64,000 nucleotides of DNA from DATFVA01 sp963747755 (GTDB lineage Bacteria; Bacteroidota; Ignavibacteria; Ignavibacteriales; Ignavibacteriaceae). Made by a program: the position numbers and the translations under genes. Shown in pieces: positions 44,032 to 53,699 of the stretch. How positions within the stretch are numbered: position 1 is the first letter of the stretch; each line of letters begins with the position of its first letter. The stretch is from contig CAVVGK010000014.1 of NCBI GenBank assembly GCA_963747755.1, positions 992,001-1,056,000 on the forward strand, given 5' to 3'. Below the pieces are notes generated by a model, which worked only from the letters and a program-made list of their open reading frames with translations, searched no databases and had not been told where the DNA came from.

Positions 44032-44135
44032 AGTAAGTTCAAACAAAATTTTTAAGAACCGATTTATTTATCCCGCGCAAAAAAATAAGGGAATCATTTT
44101 TCAATAAGTTATTCCCTTAACAAAATTTTTAGCTG

Positions 44136-44219
44136 TGGGCGGCGAGGGATTCGAACCCCCAAAGGCGTCAGCCAACGGATTTACAGTCCGCCCCGGCTCT
44201 CCAACTCCGGCGTCCGCCC
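44136..44219 (-). tRNA. tRNA-Tyr (GUA)
   Basis: 84 bases with the long variable arm of class II tRNAs. Anticodon stem GCGGA/TCCGT around CTGTAAA gives GTA; T-loop TTCGAAT; acceptor GGGCGG pairs with CCGCCC, the seventh pair being an A/G mismatch by my alignment; discriminator A. First gene of the tRNA-secE-rpoBC unit, about 14 bases after the predicted transcription start. Confidence 0.94.
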
Positions 44220-44239
44220 AGTTTTCGAAACGAGCCACA

Positions 44240-44268
44240 AATATATTTCTATTTAAAATAAAAAGCAA
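44240..44268 (-). promoter_or_regulatory. promoter of the tRNA-secE-nusG-rplKAJL-rpoBC unit
   Basis: Minus strand: TTGCTT (44263-44268), 17-base spacer, TATATTTG (44238-44245). The -10/-7 element is identical to that of the str promoter. It lies about 20 bases upstream of mature tRNA-Tyr. Confidence 0.75.
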
Positions 44269-44360
44269 ATTAAAAAGGGGGAATATGTCGTGTTTTATTA
44301 GAAATTCGAGACTTTTCAGAAGCAGATGTTTAAATATACATATTCCTTACACCAATTAAA

Positions 44361-44402
44361 AAGTATTTTCGTGTACATTAAATACGTGTCCTGAAAATAC
44401 TT
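44361..44402 (-). terminator. weak inverted repeat downstream of the ComM-like gene
   Basis: AAGTATTTTC (44361-44370) and GAAAATACTT (44393-44402) are perfect 10-bp inverted arms around a 22-base loop, 15 bases past the gene's stop, with a short A run to the left (U run on the minus strand). AT-rich stem and long loop make it a weak terminator at best. Confidence 0.4.
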
Positions 44403-44416
44403 AATTATGCGAGATC

Positions 44417-45955
44417 TTAATGCTTCCATAGTTCCCGGTCAAGACTTCGGTACTGGATCGCTTCGCTGATATGCTGAGGAAGTATATTTTCTGAACTTTC
44501 GAGGTCGGCAATCGTTCTGCTTACTTTTAGAATCCTGTCATATGCGCGGGCAGAAAAGCCCAGTTTTGTCATAGCCATTTTCATAAGCTCCGAACCAGCT
44601 GAATCCAGCCTGCAGAACTGCCTGATTTCCCTTGAGCCCATGTCACCATTGTTATACAAATTTTTTAGTCCTGAGAAACGTTTTAACTGTATCTCTCTGG
44701 CTTTTATAACCCTTTCCCTTATTAGAGCTGAGGTTTCACCCTTCGCTTCAGAAGACAGATCTTTATACTTTACAGCAGGAACCTCGATATGTATATCGAT
44801 CCTGTCAAGCAATGGCCCGGATATTTTAGCCATATACCGCTGAATCTGGGGAGATACACAGGTACACTCTTTTGACGGATCAGTATAATATCCGCAGGGA
44901 CAGGGATTCATGGCTGCCGCAAGCATAAAATTTGCCGGGAATTCGAGTGAAAGTTTAGAGCGGCTGACGGTAACTTTCCCATCCTCAAGAGGCTGCCTTA
45001 AAACTTCCAATACATTCTTCCTGAATTCAGGTAGTTCATCAAGGAACAAAACACCAAAATGAGCATATGAAACTTCCCCTGGTCTGGGAAATGATCCTCC
45101 TCCAACCATGGCGGCATCTGAAACCGTATGATGAGGATTCCTGAATGGACGTTCTGTAACAATTGCCTGTTCCTTCGGAAGTATGCCTGCAACCGAATGA
45201 ATTTTTGTTGTCTCAAGAGCTTCATCAAAACTCATCGGAGGAAGTATTGAAGGGATCCTTCTGGCCAGCATTGTTTTACCTGAACCAGGAGGTCCGATCA
45301 TTAAAATGTTGTGCGACCCTGCGGCAGCAACCTCAATTGCACGCTTAACGTTTTCCTGACCTCTCACATCCGAAAAGTCGATATGATATTGATTCACCTT
45401 GGAAAAAAGCCGGTCAACTTCTGTTTCAGTCTTTTCCTTCTGAATTTCATCGTTTAATAACTGTATTACTTCCGCCAAATCTTCCATTCCATACACATTT
45501 ATACCTTCTACAATAGAAGCTTCATCAGCAGATTCTTTAGGGAGGATTATTCTCTTAATATGCTGCCTCCGGGCCTCCACAGCGATAGGCAGAGCCCCTT
45601 TAACGGGTCTGAGCCTGCCGTCGAATGCAAGTTCGCCTAAAAATACGGTATCGCTTAAATCTGATTCCTTTATGCCTTCTGTTGCTGCAAGAAGTCCTAT
45701 GGCTATCGGTAAATCAAATGAACTTCCTTCTTTTTTTATGTCGGCAGGAGCAAGGTTTACGGTTATTCTTCGTTTGGGGAATTCAATTCCGATGTTTTTG
45801 ATGGAAGCTGAGACACGTTCCCTGCTTTCCTTGACTGCACTGTCAGGAAGACCAACGATTGTAAACCCGGGTATTTTTTTTTCTACTTGTGTTTCCACCT
45901 CAACCAGATATGCGTCGATACCATAGGTTGCACTTGAATAAATTTTTGAGAGCAT
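44417..45955 (-). CDS. comM: YifB/ComM-family magnesium chelatase-like AAA ATPase
   Basis: 512 residues. N-terminal ChlI-type domain (about 20-140; GLPDSAVKESRERVSASIKN), a central AAA+ module with Walker A GPPGSGKT at 221-228, and a C-terminal magnesium-chelatase lid. ComM in Vibrio and relatives is a hexameric helicase that promotes branch migration during integration of transformed DNA; homologues occur in many non-competent bacteria, so natural transformation is not implied. Alone in its unit with its own promoter. Confidence 0.93.
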   Translation of the reverse strand: MLSKIYSSATYGIDAYLVEVETQVEKKIPGFTIVGLPDSAVKESRERVSASIKNIGIEFPKRRITVNLAPADIKKEGSSFDLPIAIGLLAATEGIKESDLSDTVFLGELAFDGRLRPVKGALPIAVEARRQHIKRIILPKESADEASIVEGINVYGMEDLAEVIQLLNDEIQKEKTETEVDRLFSKVNQYHIDFSDVRGQENVKRAIEVAAAGSHNILMIGPPGSGKTMLARRIPSILPPMSFDEALETTKIHSVAGILPKEQAIVTERPFRNPHHTVSDAAMVGGGSFPRPGEVSYAHFGVLFLDELPEFRKNVLEVLRQPLEDGKVTVSRSKLSLEFPANFMLAAAMNPCPCGYYTDPSKECTCVSPQIQRYMAKISGPLLDRIDIHIEVPAVKYKDLSSEAKGETSALIRERVIKAREIQLKRFSGLKNLYNNGDMGSREIRQFCRLDSAGSELMKMAMTKLGFSARAYDRILKVSRTIADLESSENILPQHISEAIQYRSLDRELWKH

Positions 45956-45990
45956 TTCCCTTTGTCAGGTAAAGTATTTTGAACTGTCCA

Positions 45991-46019
45991 AATATAGACC
46001 TAAAATGCAAAAAAGTAAA
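45991..46019 (-). promoter_or_regulatory. putative promoter of the ComM-like gene
   Basis: Minus strand: TTTACT (46014-46019), 17-base spacer, TATATTTG (45989-45996). The -10/-7 element is identical to the str and tRNA-Tyr promoters; the -35 is weaker. It lies 36 bases upstream of the ATG. Confidence 0.55.
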
Positions 46020-46065
46020 TTATCTTCGATGAGTATTGGATGCGAAACCGAAGTTTCGATATGGT

Positions 46066-47757
46066 TTATTTAGTAAGAATCATCTTTTTGGTGTTCGAGA
46101 AATGAGGAGTAGAAACTTTATATAGATAAACTCCCGAGGAAAGTTCAGAGGCATCGAAAGAAAATCTATGTGTACCGCTTGTTAAAAAGCCCTTGTATAA
46201 CCTGGTAATTTCTTTTCCTTCAAGGTTATATACCGTAATTTCAACATCGGTATCTTCAAGTAAATCAATAACTATACTTGTCCGGGGGTTAAAAGGATTC
46301 GGATAGTTTTGTTCAACAATAAAAGGTTCTGTAACCCCTTGTCCGATTTTTACCTGAGACGAATAGACTTCTGAACCGTCTTTATTTATTTGTTTTATTC
46401 TATAATATACAATTTCAGCTGAGGGATCTTTGCCATCAAATGACGAATATTTTTTATCATATGAATTATCCGCTTCAATGGAAGAAACTCTGATAAAATC
46501 CGTATTATTAACAGATTTCTCGAGTATGTAAGTCCGTGCCTGACTAAAATCTCCTCCGCTCCAAGTTAGCTCATAAAGATTTCCAAGCAGTTTAATATTT
46601 ATTTCAGGTGCCCGTGCAAAGACAGGGGCGTCTGATCTTACAAAATTCAGGTTATTATATTGAATCCCGGCTTCCCTACTGAACCTGTAGGGTTCATCCT
46701 CATTATCAAAATTGTACTGATAGAGTACGTGGGAATTACCGGAGATAAAGTTCAGGTAGTTTTTATTCGTAAAGGAGGATTCAATATCATCATTGAAATC
46801 AAGAAATCTCAAAACATCGATCTGAAAAGATTTATTCTGTGAATCGTTCAGAAAAATCCATTTCAGGTCTGAGGGTTGGAGAAAAGAAGGAATTTCAAAG
46901 TTTCCAACGAGGGTATTATCACAAAATAATTTTAATCTATGGTCATTGAATGAGGAAACCAACGCTATATGGTACCAATCTCCTCGACTGATAAAATATG
47001 GGTTAACAGGCTCATCAGCCGATCCGTTCCTGGAATCGAAAGTAAGCATCTGAAACTGGTTTGTTGAGAGCTTCCAGATAGTTTCACCTGTTTGCTTATC
47101 CAGAACGTTAAGGAAATCAGTCTGCTCATTCTTCATTGTAATCCAAAATTCAGCAAGCAGACTTTCAGTTTGTGCATTTATATCAGGTGTAACAGAGAAC
47201 TCAGACCCTGGAAGAAACTGAAGGGAATTTCCTGCAAACCTTTGGGGTTTATAGAATTTAAGCGGGACAGTAGAATATCTAAGCGTGTCCTCTGATGATG
47301 TAGAAGAAGGAAAATGAAGGTAACTCAGGATCTTATTTTTAGACTTAAAAATACCGACAAACTTAAGACGACATGCTTCCGCATTATCTGCTTTCAGGGT
47401 AAAAATCAGCTGAAAATAGTCTCTGGTTGTAATCCTGTTTTTCACAAACCCGATCTCTGCTTTGTACATTGAGCCGTCTTCGTCTTCTGACGCAATTTGT
47501 CTGCAGGGAATATTTGAAGTTTTATCGAATGAACGGAGTTCAAGTTCTCTGAAATTTATTCTTTCAGGTACTACAAAATATAAAACCATCTTGTCTGCCT
47601 GGTCAGATGGGTTTGAAGCTACAATAGAAATATCGAACGAGGCGGTTGCCGGAATGTTATTCGGAAAAGCTAATTTGTAACCGTATTCCTGTGCATTTTG
47701 TCCAAAAACAGGAATTGCCGCGAATAAAAGAAACAATATGTAAAGCCGTATATGCAT
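46066..47757 (-). CDS. secreted LamG-like protein with type IX secretion sorting domain
   Basis: 563 residues. Signal peptide at 1-19 (LYILFLLFAAIPVFGQ), a beta-rich N-terminal part, a central laminin-G/concanavalin-like domain (about 175-330; GDWYHIALVSSFNDHRLKLF is typical), a fibronectin-like stretch (about 395-470) and a C-terminal sorting domain at 484-563 starting NYPNPFNPRT and ending KKMILTK. By family knowledge it is exported across the outer membrane by the type IX system and fixed to or released from the surface. Binding target unknown. It begins 38 bases after nuoI and could be read from the same transcript. Confidence 0.8.
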   Translation of the reverse strand: MHIRLYILFLLFAAIPVFGQNAQEYGYKLAFPNNIPATASFDISIVASNPSDQADKMVLYFVVPERINFRELELRSFDKTSNIPCRQIASEDEDGSMYKAEIGFVKNRITTRDYFQLIFTLKADNAEACRLKFVGIFKSKNKILSYLHFPSSTSSEDTLRYSTVPLKFYKPQRFAGNSLQFLPGSEFSVTPDINAQTESLLAEFWITMKNEQTDFLNVLDKQTGETIWKLSTNQFQMLTFDSRNGSADEPVNPYFISRGDWYHIALVSSFNDHRLKLFCDNTLVGNFEIPSFLQPSDLKWIFLNDSQNKSFQIDVLRFLDFNDDIESSFTNKNYLNFISGNSHVLYQYNFDNEDEPYRFSREAGIQYNNLNFVRSDAPVFARAPEINIKLLGNLYELTWSGGDFSQARTYILEKSVNNTDFIRVSSIEADNSYDKKYSSFDGKDPSAEIVYYRIKQINKDGSEVYSSQVKIGQGVTEPFIVEQNYPNPFNPRTSIVIDLLEDTDVEITVYNLEGKEITRLYKGFLTSGTHRFSFDASELSSGVYLYKVSTPHFSNTKKMILTK

Positions 47758-47795
47758 TGGGCAGCGAAGTTAAAAACAAAAAAGCACTTCTTCAA

Positions 47796-48290
47796 CTATT
47801 TATAGCTCCTGAGAAAATCAATTCTATCCTGGAGCTGCCGAACCGGAACCAGTAATTTTTCTTTTCCGTAGATCGCTTCTTCCCGGTTCGAAAAAGCCAG
47901 TTCGTAATCTTTACTCATAACTATCGCTTCTTCCGGACAAACTTCTTCACAAAAACCACAGAAAATGCATCGAATCATATTTATTTCAAATTTTTCAGGG
48001 TAACGCTCTTTTTCTCTGTCGGTCTCTCCTGCCTGAACCTCAATAGCCAGCGCGGGACAGACCCTGGAACATAAACCGCATGCAACGCATCTCTCCTCAC
48101 CGTTGTCCTCCATCACAAGAACGGGCCGGCCGCGGTAAGAAGCGGGGGGGATAAACTTCTCTTCAGGGTATTTCATAGTAAATTTGGGTTTAAACATATT
48201 TTTCAGCGTAAGGCTGAGCCCTTTAACTATTTCAGGAATATATATCCTCTCCCAGAAGGTTAAATCTTTTTGTCTCTTCTTAACGGCCAT
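47796..48290 (-). CDS. nuoI: NADH-quinone oxidoreductase subunit I
   Basis: 164 residues from the ATG at 48288-48290 (GGAG five bases upstream; a TTG one codon earlier is too close to it). Complex I peripheral-arm subunit holding clusters N6a and N6b: two CX2CX2CX3C motifs, CVACGLCSRVCP and CIFCGFCEEVCP. N-terminal amphipathic segment GLSLTLKNMFKPKFTMKYPE. Last nuo gene of this cluster. Confidence 0.95.
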   Translation of the reverse strand: MAVKKRQKDLTFWERIYIPEIVKGLSLTLKNMFKPKFTMKYPEEKFIPPASYRGRPVLVMEDNGEERCVACGLCSRVCPALAIEVQAGETDREKERYPEKFEINMIRCIFCGFCEEVCPEEAIVMSKDYELAFSNREEAIYGKEKLLVPVRQLQDRIDFLRSYK

Positions 48291-48357
48291 CAAATCTCCG
48301 ATTTTTCAAAATCTTGTTGTTAATGAATAACTAATTAACTGATAAATTTCAATAATA

Positions 48358-49395
48358 TTACAGTTTAAACACCATTATAAGGATTGCTACCCATATTATA
48401 TTGATTAAAGACAGCGGAAACATCACTTTCCATCCCAGATTCATCAGCTGATCATACCTGAATCTTGGCAGACTCCACCTGACCCAGATAAAGAAGAACA
48501 GAAGAGCTCCGACTTTCAATAAGAACATTAAAATCTGTATCAGTATTACTATTCCGTTCGAAAGTCCTAACGAATAAACATCTACAAAAGGCAGGTTGTA
48601 GCCGCCAAGGTAAAGCGTTACTATCATCGCGCTCGCTATAATCATGTTTGCATACTCTGCAAGGAAAAATCCGGCAAATTTCATACTGCTGTATTCGGTA
48701 TGGAAGCCGCCCACCAGCTCAGGTTCGGCTTCAGGCAGGTCAAAAGGTAGTCTGTTGGTTTCTGCAAACGCAGAAACTACAAAGGTTATAAACCCTAAGG
48801 GCTGGATCCATGCGTTCCATAACCATCCTCCCTGTGCCTCCACAATTGCATAAGGACGAAGTGATTCAGCCAGAAGTAAAACTCCGCCGATTGAAAATCC
48901 CATCGATATTTCGTAGGAAATCATCTGGGCTGACGACCTTATTCCGCCAAGAAGAGAATACTTACTGCCTGACGACCACCCTGCAAAAGTAATCGCATAA
49001 ACACCTAAGGAGGTTAACGCCAGAACATAAAGAATTCCCATATTAATATCCGCTACTACCAGAGGGATGGAATATCCGAATATATCCAGGGTACCGGCTA
49101 CAGGTATAACTGCATAGGTAGTAAAAGCAACAAAAAGTGCGATAATAGGAGCCAGGGTGTGAATGGGTTTATTTGCAACAGCAGGAACAATATCTTCTTT
49201 TAACAAAAGCTTCAGCACGTCGGCAAAAGGCTGAAGTACGCCTTCCCAGCCTACCCTGTTGGGTCCGAGCCTGTTCTGAGCCCAGGCGCTGATTCTGCGT
49301 TCAAAGTAAACCAGATACGATACCGTCAACAGCATTACTGTTACAATGACCAGAATCTTAATAAGGCTGACTATAATTAATTCCCAGATGTTCAC
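48358..49395 (-). CDS. nuoH: NADH-quinone oxidoreductase subunit H
   Basis: 345 residues, about eight membrane helices, lining the quinone tunnel of complex I. ERRISAWAQNRLGPNRVGWE and ETNRLPFDLPEAEPELVGGF (quinone-site loop) and EYSSMKFAGFFLAEYANMI are diagnostic. 13 bases after nuoG. Confidence 0.97.
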   Translation of the reverse strand: MNIWELIIVSLIKILVIVTVMLLTVSYLVYFERRISAWAQNRLGPNRVGWEGVLQPFADVLKLLLKEDIVPAVANKPIHTLAPIIALFVAFTTYAVIPVAGTLDIFGYSIPLVVADINMGILYVLALTSLGVYAITFAGWSSGSKYSLLGGIRSSAQMISYEISMGFSIGGVLLLAESLRPYAIVEAQGGWLWNAWIQPLGFITFVVSAFAETNRLPFDLPEAEPELVGGFHTEYSSMKFAGFFLAEYANMIIASAMIVTLYLGGYNLPFVDVYSLGLSNGIVILIQILMFLLKVGALLFFFIWVRWSLPRFRYDQLMNLGWKVMFPLSLINIIWVAILIMVFKL

Positions 49396-49408
49396 TATAA
49401 ATTCTCCG

Positions 49409-51091
49409 TTAAACTTTTACTGGTTCTTTTGTGAATTTCCCTTTTAATTGAGCACCATTTTCCCCAATATCATCATAATCCAATCCTTTAAATGCATCAA
49501 TATTTCTGGCCATTTCTTCAAAAACTTCCTCTGCCATTTCAAATTTCAATTTATTTCCGGCCGCATTTGCAACCATCACCAGTAGTTTCCATGTTGAATA
49601 TGCATCGTGTTTATTCTTCTCAGCCCATCTGTCGAATTTGGTGCCGAATTTATCCAGTCTGCTCATCATCATGCCTTCAAGAGCACGGTCAACATTAACG
49701 GTAGCGACTGCCGGTCTTAGTCTCTGCGCTCTTCCCTGGAAATTAACCATAGTTCCGTTCTTTTCAGCATAAGTTGCAGCCGGAAGAACTATATCAGCCA
49801 GCGCTGCTGTTTTATTCATATTAGTTGCATGCATTATAAAAAGATCCAGTTTGGCGAGTGTTTCTTCCTGTCCCGGCATATAACTTACCAGATCATCCTC
49901 TATAAGATATAATGCTTTAATTTTTCCTTTTTTTATTCCGTCCAAAATCCCTTCAAAATTCAATCCGTCTTTTGCAGGTGTAATTCCTGCGAGCTCAGCC
50001 CCGAGTGAGTTGGGAGTAACGTCTTCCCTGCGGAGAATCTGATCTTCGAAAGAAGGGTCTGTTTTCCTCATAAAATCGATATTTTTGGAACCTGTCAATC
50101 TCGCGAACTTTGCAAGCATATAGTTATCTTCATTCGTAACATGTGCTGAACCAATAAAGGCAATCTCATCTTTATGGAATTTTTTAAGTTCTCTGGCAGC
50201 AGCAGCAATAGCATCATCGAAAACAGCTTTTGCAAGCACCCCGTCTTTTCTTACATAGGGACCATCTACTCTGTCTTCAGCATTAACAAATTTGAAGGTA
50301 TTTATTCTTCCATGATCGCACATCCAGTAACTGTTAACCTCCTCATTGAGTCTCGGGGTCAGGCGTAGAACTTTGTTATTTCTTACCCATAGTTCCGTAT
50401 TGCATCCTCTTGCACATCCTACACAGATGGATTTGGTAGCCGACATATCCCACACCCTTGCCTGAAAACGGAAGTCTCGATTAGTGAGTGCACCAACCGG
50501 ACAAATATCAGTTGTATTCAGCGAATAAGGATTATCCAATTCTTCCCCCGGGTAAGTAACAATAGTTACTCTGTCGCCGCGTTTAATAAAAGTAAGTTCC
50601 GGATCCTTAGCAATCTCATCGCAGAAACGAATACAGCGTGAACAGGAAATACATCTTTCTGCATCAAACATAACGTAAGGGCCTAGAGGAACCCTTTTAT
50701 TCTTATGAGTTTTTTCCTCAACAAACCTGCTCTCTCCGTCTCCATGCGAATAGGCATAATCCTGAAGTTTACATTCTCCGGCCTCATCGCATATCGGACA
50801 ATCAAGAGGATGGTTTATCAGGAGAAATTCCATCACCGCATTTCTTGCTGAGAGTGCATTTTCTGAAGCAGTATGTACAACCATGCCCTCGGCAGCGAGT
50901 GTAGCGCAGGCGATCACAAGTTTCGGCATCTTTTCAACTTCAACCAGACATACACGGCAGTTCCCCGAAATTGTAAGTTTGGGGTGCCAGCAGAAATGAG
51001 GTATCGTAATACCATTATTCCTTGCGGCTTCAATAATTGTTTGTCCTTGTATGAACTCTATTTCTTTTTCATCTATTACTATTTTGGGCAT
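49409..51091 (-). CDS. nuoG: NADH-quinone oxidoreductase subunit G (short form)
   Basis: 560 residues. Carries the iron-sulfur chain of complex I: 2Fe-2S N1b-type Cys34, Cys45, Cys48, Cys62; N5 ligands His94, Cys98, Cys101, Cys107; N4 Cys147, Cys150, Cys153, Cys197; and an additional CX2CX3C...C set (Cys223, 226, 230, 258) matching the N7 site of some bacteria. The molybdopterin-like C-terminal part is much shorter than in E. coli (908 residues). nuoE and nuoF are not adjacent; upstream is an aminotransferase gene 51 bases away. Confidence 0.93.
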   Translation of the reverse strand: MPKIVIDEKEIEFIQGQTIIEAARNNGITIPHFCWHPKLTISGNCRVCLVEVEKMPKLVIACATLAAEGMVVHTASENALSARNAVMEFLLINHPLDCPICDEAGECKLQDYAYSHGDGESRFVEEKTHKNKRVPLGPYVMFDAERCISCSRCIRFCDEIAKDPELTFIKRGDRVTIVTYPGEELDNPYSLNTTDICPVGALTNRDFRFQARVWDMSATKSICVGCARGCNTELWVRNNKVLRLTPRLNEEVNSYWMCDHGRINTFKFVNAEDRVDGPYVRKDGVLAKAVFDDAIAAAARELKKFHKDEIAFIGSAHVTNEDNYMLAKFARLTGSKNIDFMRKTDPSFEDQILRREDVTPNSLGAELAGITPAKDGLNFEGILDGIKKGKIKALYLIEDDLVSYMPGQEETLAKLDLFIMHATNMNKTAALADIVLPAATYAEKNGTMVNFQGRAQRLRPAVATVNVDRALEGMMMSRLDKFGTKFDRWAEKNKHDAYSTWKLLVMVANAAGNKLKFEMAEEVFEEMARNIDAFKGLDYDDIGENGAQLKGKFTKEPVKV

Positions 51092-51142
51092 TCTGAGTAT
51101 TTACTCCTGAAATCTTGATTTATTATGCTGATTTAATGAAAT

Positions 51143-52366
51143 CTATTTACCGACAGCTTCGTGCTCTTCAATGAATTTCTCAGTGAAGCGGGCAATATTA
51201 TTATATGCCTTCATCAGAACATCTTCGGGCGGTAGAAATACCACTCTGAAGTGATTTGTACCGGGGCGCTGACCGAAACCTGATCCCGGAACAACTACAA
51301 CCCCTGTCTCCCTGATAAGTTCGGCAACAAAAATATTATCAGGTGTGTTGATATGCAGTCTTGGAAAAGCATAAAAGGCGCCTTCCGGCTTCACACAGGA
51401 TATGCCGGGTATAGCATTCAGCATTTCGACAGTCATATCTCTTCGTGATGTTAATTTCTGATTTGCAGTTATAAGGTGCGATTGGTCTCCATCCAGTGCA
51501 GTAGGAATTGCGTACTGTTCGGGATGGTTTGCTGAGAGCCTGGCACGGAGCAGTTTATTTATGGCTTCAATATAATCTTTTAATACCGCTTTGTCACCGC
51601 TGACTATACCCCATCCTATTCTGAAACCCGGCACCATATAATTTTTGGATAACCCGCCGAAAGTCACCATAGGAGCATCATTGTCGAGCGATGCAATTGA
51701 AGTATGATTTTCTCCTTCAAACAGCAGCTTATCATAAATTTCATCGGCAAAAATAATGAGGTTGTTCTCCTTTGCAATCGTAATAAGCTCCTTCAGTGTC
51801 TTAACGCTGCAGTTCGCTCCCGTAGGATTATTGGGATTTATAATTATAATAGCTCGGGTTTTATCATTTATTTTACTTCGTATATCATCAAGATCGGGCT
51901 GCCAGCCGTTTTCTTCATCAAGATAATAAGGGTTTTCCATATTCTGAAGCTTACTGGCAATAGCGGTATAAAGCGGATATCCCGGAGTGGGGGTTAAGAC
52001 ATTTTCGCCTTCGTTTACAAGTGCTGTAAGGCAGATGTCGATTGCTTCGCTGGCCCCGGTAGTTACAAAAATGTCCTGTATGTTTTTTATATTTTTTCTA
52101 TCAGCTTCTCCGGCAATTGAATCAAGTGCCGGTTTTATACCTGATGACGGTGAATAACCGTTATAATTACTGAGCATTGCCTTATATGTAGCCTCAACCA
52201 TATGCCTCGGAGGGGCGAAATCAAATAAGTTCGGATCACCTATATTGAGATAAAGCATCTCTTTGCCTGTCTTTGCAACTTCATTTGCAAGTACAACTAT
52301 ATCACGTACAGCATAAGTGATATTTTTTGTTCTTACTGCAGGTCTTATTGTTTTGTTCATTTTCAT
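51143..52366 (-). CDS. PLP-dependent aminotransferase, AlaA-like
   Basis: 407 residues, fold-type I class I/II aminotransferase. LNIGDPNLFDF near the start, NPNNPTG at 177-183, DEIYD with Asp208/Tyr211, and PLP lysine K241 in SKNYMVPGFRIGWG. Overall pattern matches the alanine transaminase AlaA group (pyruvate/glutamate to alanine/2-oxoglutarate), but closely related enzymes act on other amino acids, so I leave the symbol empty. 33 bases after the M16 peptidase gene and upstream of nuoG. Confidence 0.88.
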   Translation of the reverse strand: MKMNKTIRPAVRTKNITYAVRDIVVLANEVAKTGKEMLYLNIGDPNLFDFAPPRHMVEATYKAMLSNYNGYSPSSGIKPALDSIAGEADRKNIKNIQDIFVTTGASEAIDICLTALVNEGENVLTPTPGYPLYTAIASKLQNMENPYYLDEENGWQPDLDDIRSKINDKTRAIIIINPNNPTGANCSVKTLKELITIAKENNLIIFADEIYDKLLFEGENHTSIASLDNDAPMVTFGGLSKNYMVPGFRIGWGIVSGDKAVLKDYIEAINKLLRARLSANHPEQYAIPTALDGDQSHLITANQKLTSRRDMTVEMLNAIPGISCVKPEGAFYAFPRLHINTPDNIFVAELIRETGVVVVPGSGFGQRPGTNHFRVVFLPPEDVLMKAYNNIARFTEKFIEEHEAVGK

Positions 52367-52399
52367 TTTCTGATTAACTAAATTATTAATTGATATTTC

Positions 52400-53656
52400 T
52401 CAGGCTGCTGATTTTAATACTGTGTCTTTTGATTTAATGATAATCTTAATAAATGTTTCTTCATCGAGCAGGGTATTTGCCAGTTCCAGTATATCTTCCC
52501 TCGTTACCGAATCGATCTCCTTAATAATTTCATCAGTACTTTTTATCCTGTTATGATATAACTCCGACTGAGCCATCCTAAACATCCTGTTGGAAGTATT
52601 TTCCAGGCTCAGCAGAAAATGTCCCTTCATCGCCTCTTTTGCCTTATTCAGTTCTCTTTCCGATACTTTATTATTCTTCATTTTCCTGAATTCTCTGTCA
52701 ACTATTGCCAGTGCTTTATCCATCATCTTCTCATTCGTAGATAAGTAAACCCCAAAGGATGAAACATCATAGAATGAGTTAAGAAATGAATTTACCTGGT
52801 AAGCTATACCATTCCTCTCCCTTATCGACTGAAAAAGCCGTGAACTGCTTCCTTCTCCAAGAATCTGAGTAAGCACAGCAGCCTTATTCCTCAGCGCACT
52901 CTTATATCCGTAAGTCGATTTTCCGATTATAGCATGAACCTGTTGTATCTCCTTGTCAATCAGTTCTACCCTCGCCGGCAGGTTTGTATGATTATAATAG
53001 CGCCTCTTCACATTCGAGGTACCAAGATCTTTCGAAAAGTATTTTTCAATCAGATTAATAATTTTATCGTGTTCAATGTCCCCCGACGCTGCAATTAACA
53101 TTTTGTTGAAGCCGTATTTTTCTTTAATAAAATGAAATAGTTCATTCTGATTAAAGCCGCGGATATTTTTTTCGGCTCCGATTATGGGAAGACTAAGGCT
53201 GTTTCCGGAAAAGATTATTTCTTCAAACTTATCAAAAATTAATTCCTCCGGATTGTCTTCAATATCATTTAGTTCATCAACTATTACGCTGGATTCTTTT
53301 TTAATTTCAACAGGCTTAAATGTCGGGTTCTGAATCATATCTGATAAAACGTCGAAAGTTTTACCTATATGGTTTGCAAGTCCTCTGCCGTAGTAGCATG
53401 TATGTTCTTTTGAAGTAAATGCGTTCAGGTACCCGCCGGTAGATTCAATCTCATTAGCTATCCTGCCGGCAGTACGTTTCTTAGTACCTTTGAACAACAT
53501 ATGTTCAATGAAATGCGAAATTCCATTATTATTAAAATTTTCATCACGAGTACCGATGTTAAACCAGAATCCGAGTGAAAATGATTTTACATAAGGTATG
53601 GTTTCCGTCAGAACTTTAATACCGTTAGGCAGGATTGTCTTCTTATACTGATTCAA
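52400..53656 (-). CDS. M16-family zinc metallopeptidase (processing-peptidase-like)
   Basis: 418 residues. Inverted zinc motif HFIEH at 48-52 with the third ligand Glu128, 76 residues on, exactly as in mitochondrial processing peptidase and YmxG/PepQ-like bacterial homologues. Two M16 half-domains (about 1-200 and 200-418). Usually cleaves short or extended peptides. First gene of the unit leading to nuoGHI; its promoter is one of the best matches in the window. Confidence 0.93.
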   Translation of the reverse strand: MNQYKKTILPNGIKVLTETIPYVKSFSLGFWFNIGTRDENFNNNGISHFIEHMLFKGTKKRTAGRIANEIESTGGYLNAFTSKEHTCYYGRGLANHIGKTFDVLSDMIQNPTFKPVEIKKESSVIVDELNDIEDNPEELIFDKFEEIIFSGNSLSLPIIGAEKNIRGFNQNELFHFIKEKYGFNKMLIAASGDIEHDKIINLIEKYFSKDLGTSNVKRRYYNHTNLPARVELIDKEIQQVHAIIGKSTYGYKSALRNKAAVLTQILGEGSSSRLFQSIRERNGIAYQVNSFLNSFYDVSSFGVYLSTNEKMMDKALAIVDREFRKMKNNKVSERELNKAKEAMKGHFLLSLENTSNRMFRMAQSELYHNRIKSTDEIIKEIDSVTREDILELANTLLDEETFIKIIIKSKDTVLKSAA

Positions 53657-53699
53657 ATTATCAAAAATCTCTATAATTTTTCAAAAAAAAACGTTTTCA

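Noticed and set aside
44135..44359. 74-codon plus-strand frame over tRNA-Tyr
   Set aside because: It is the complement of a tRNA gene and its promoter, a common spurious call.
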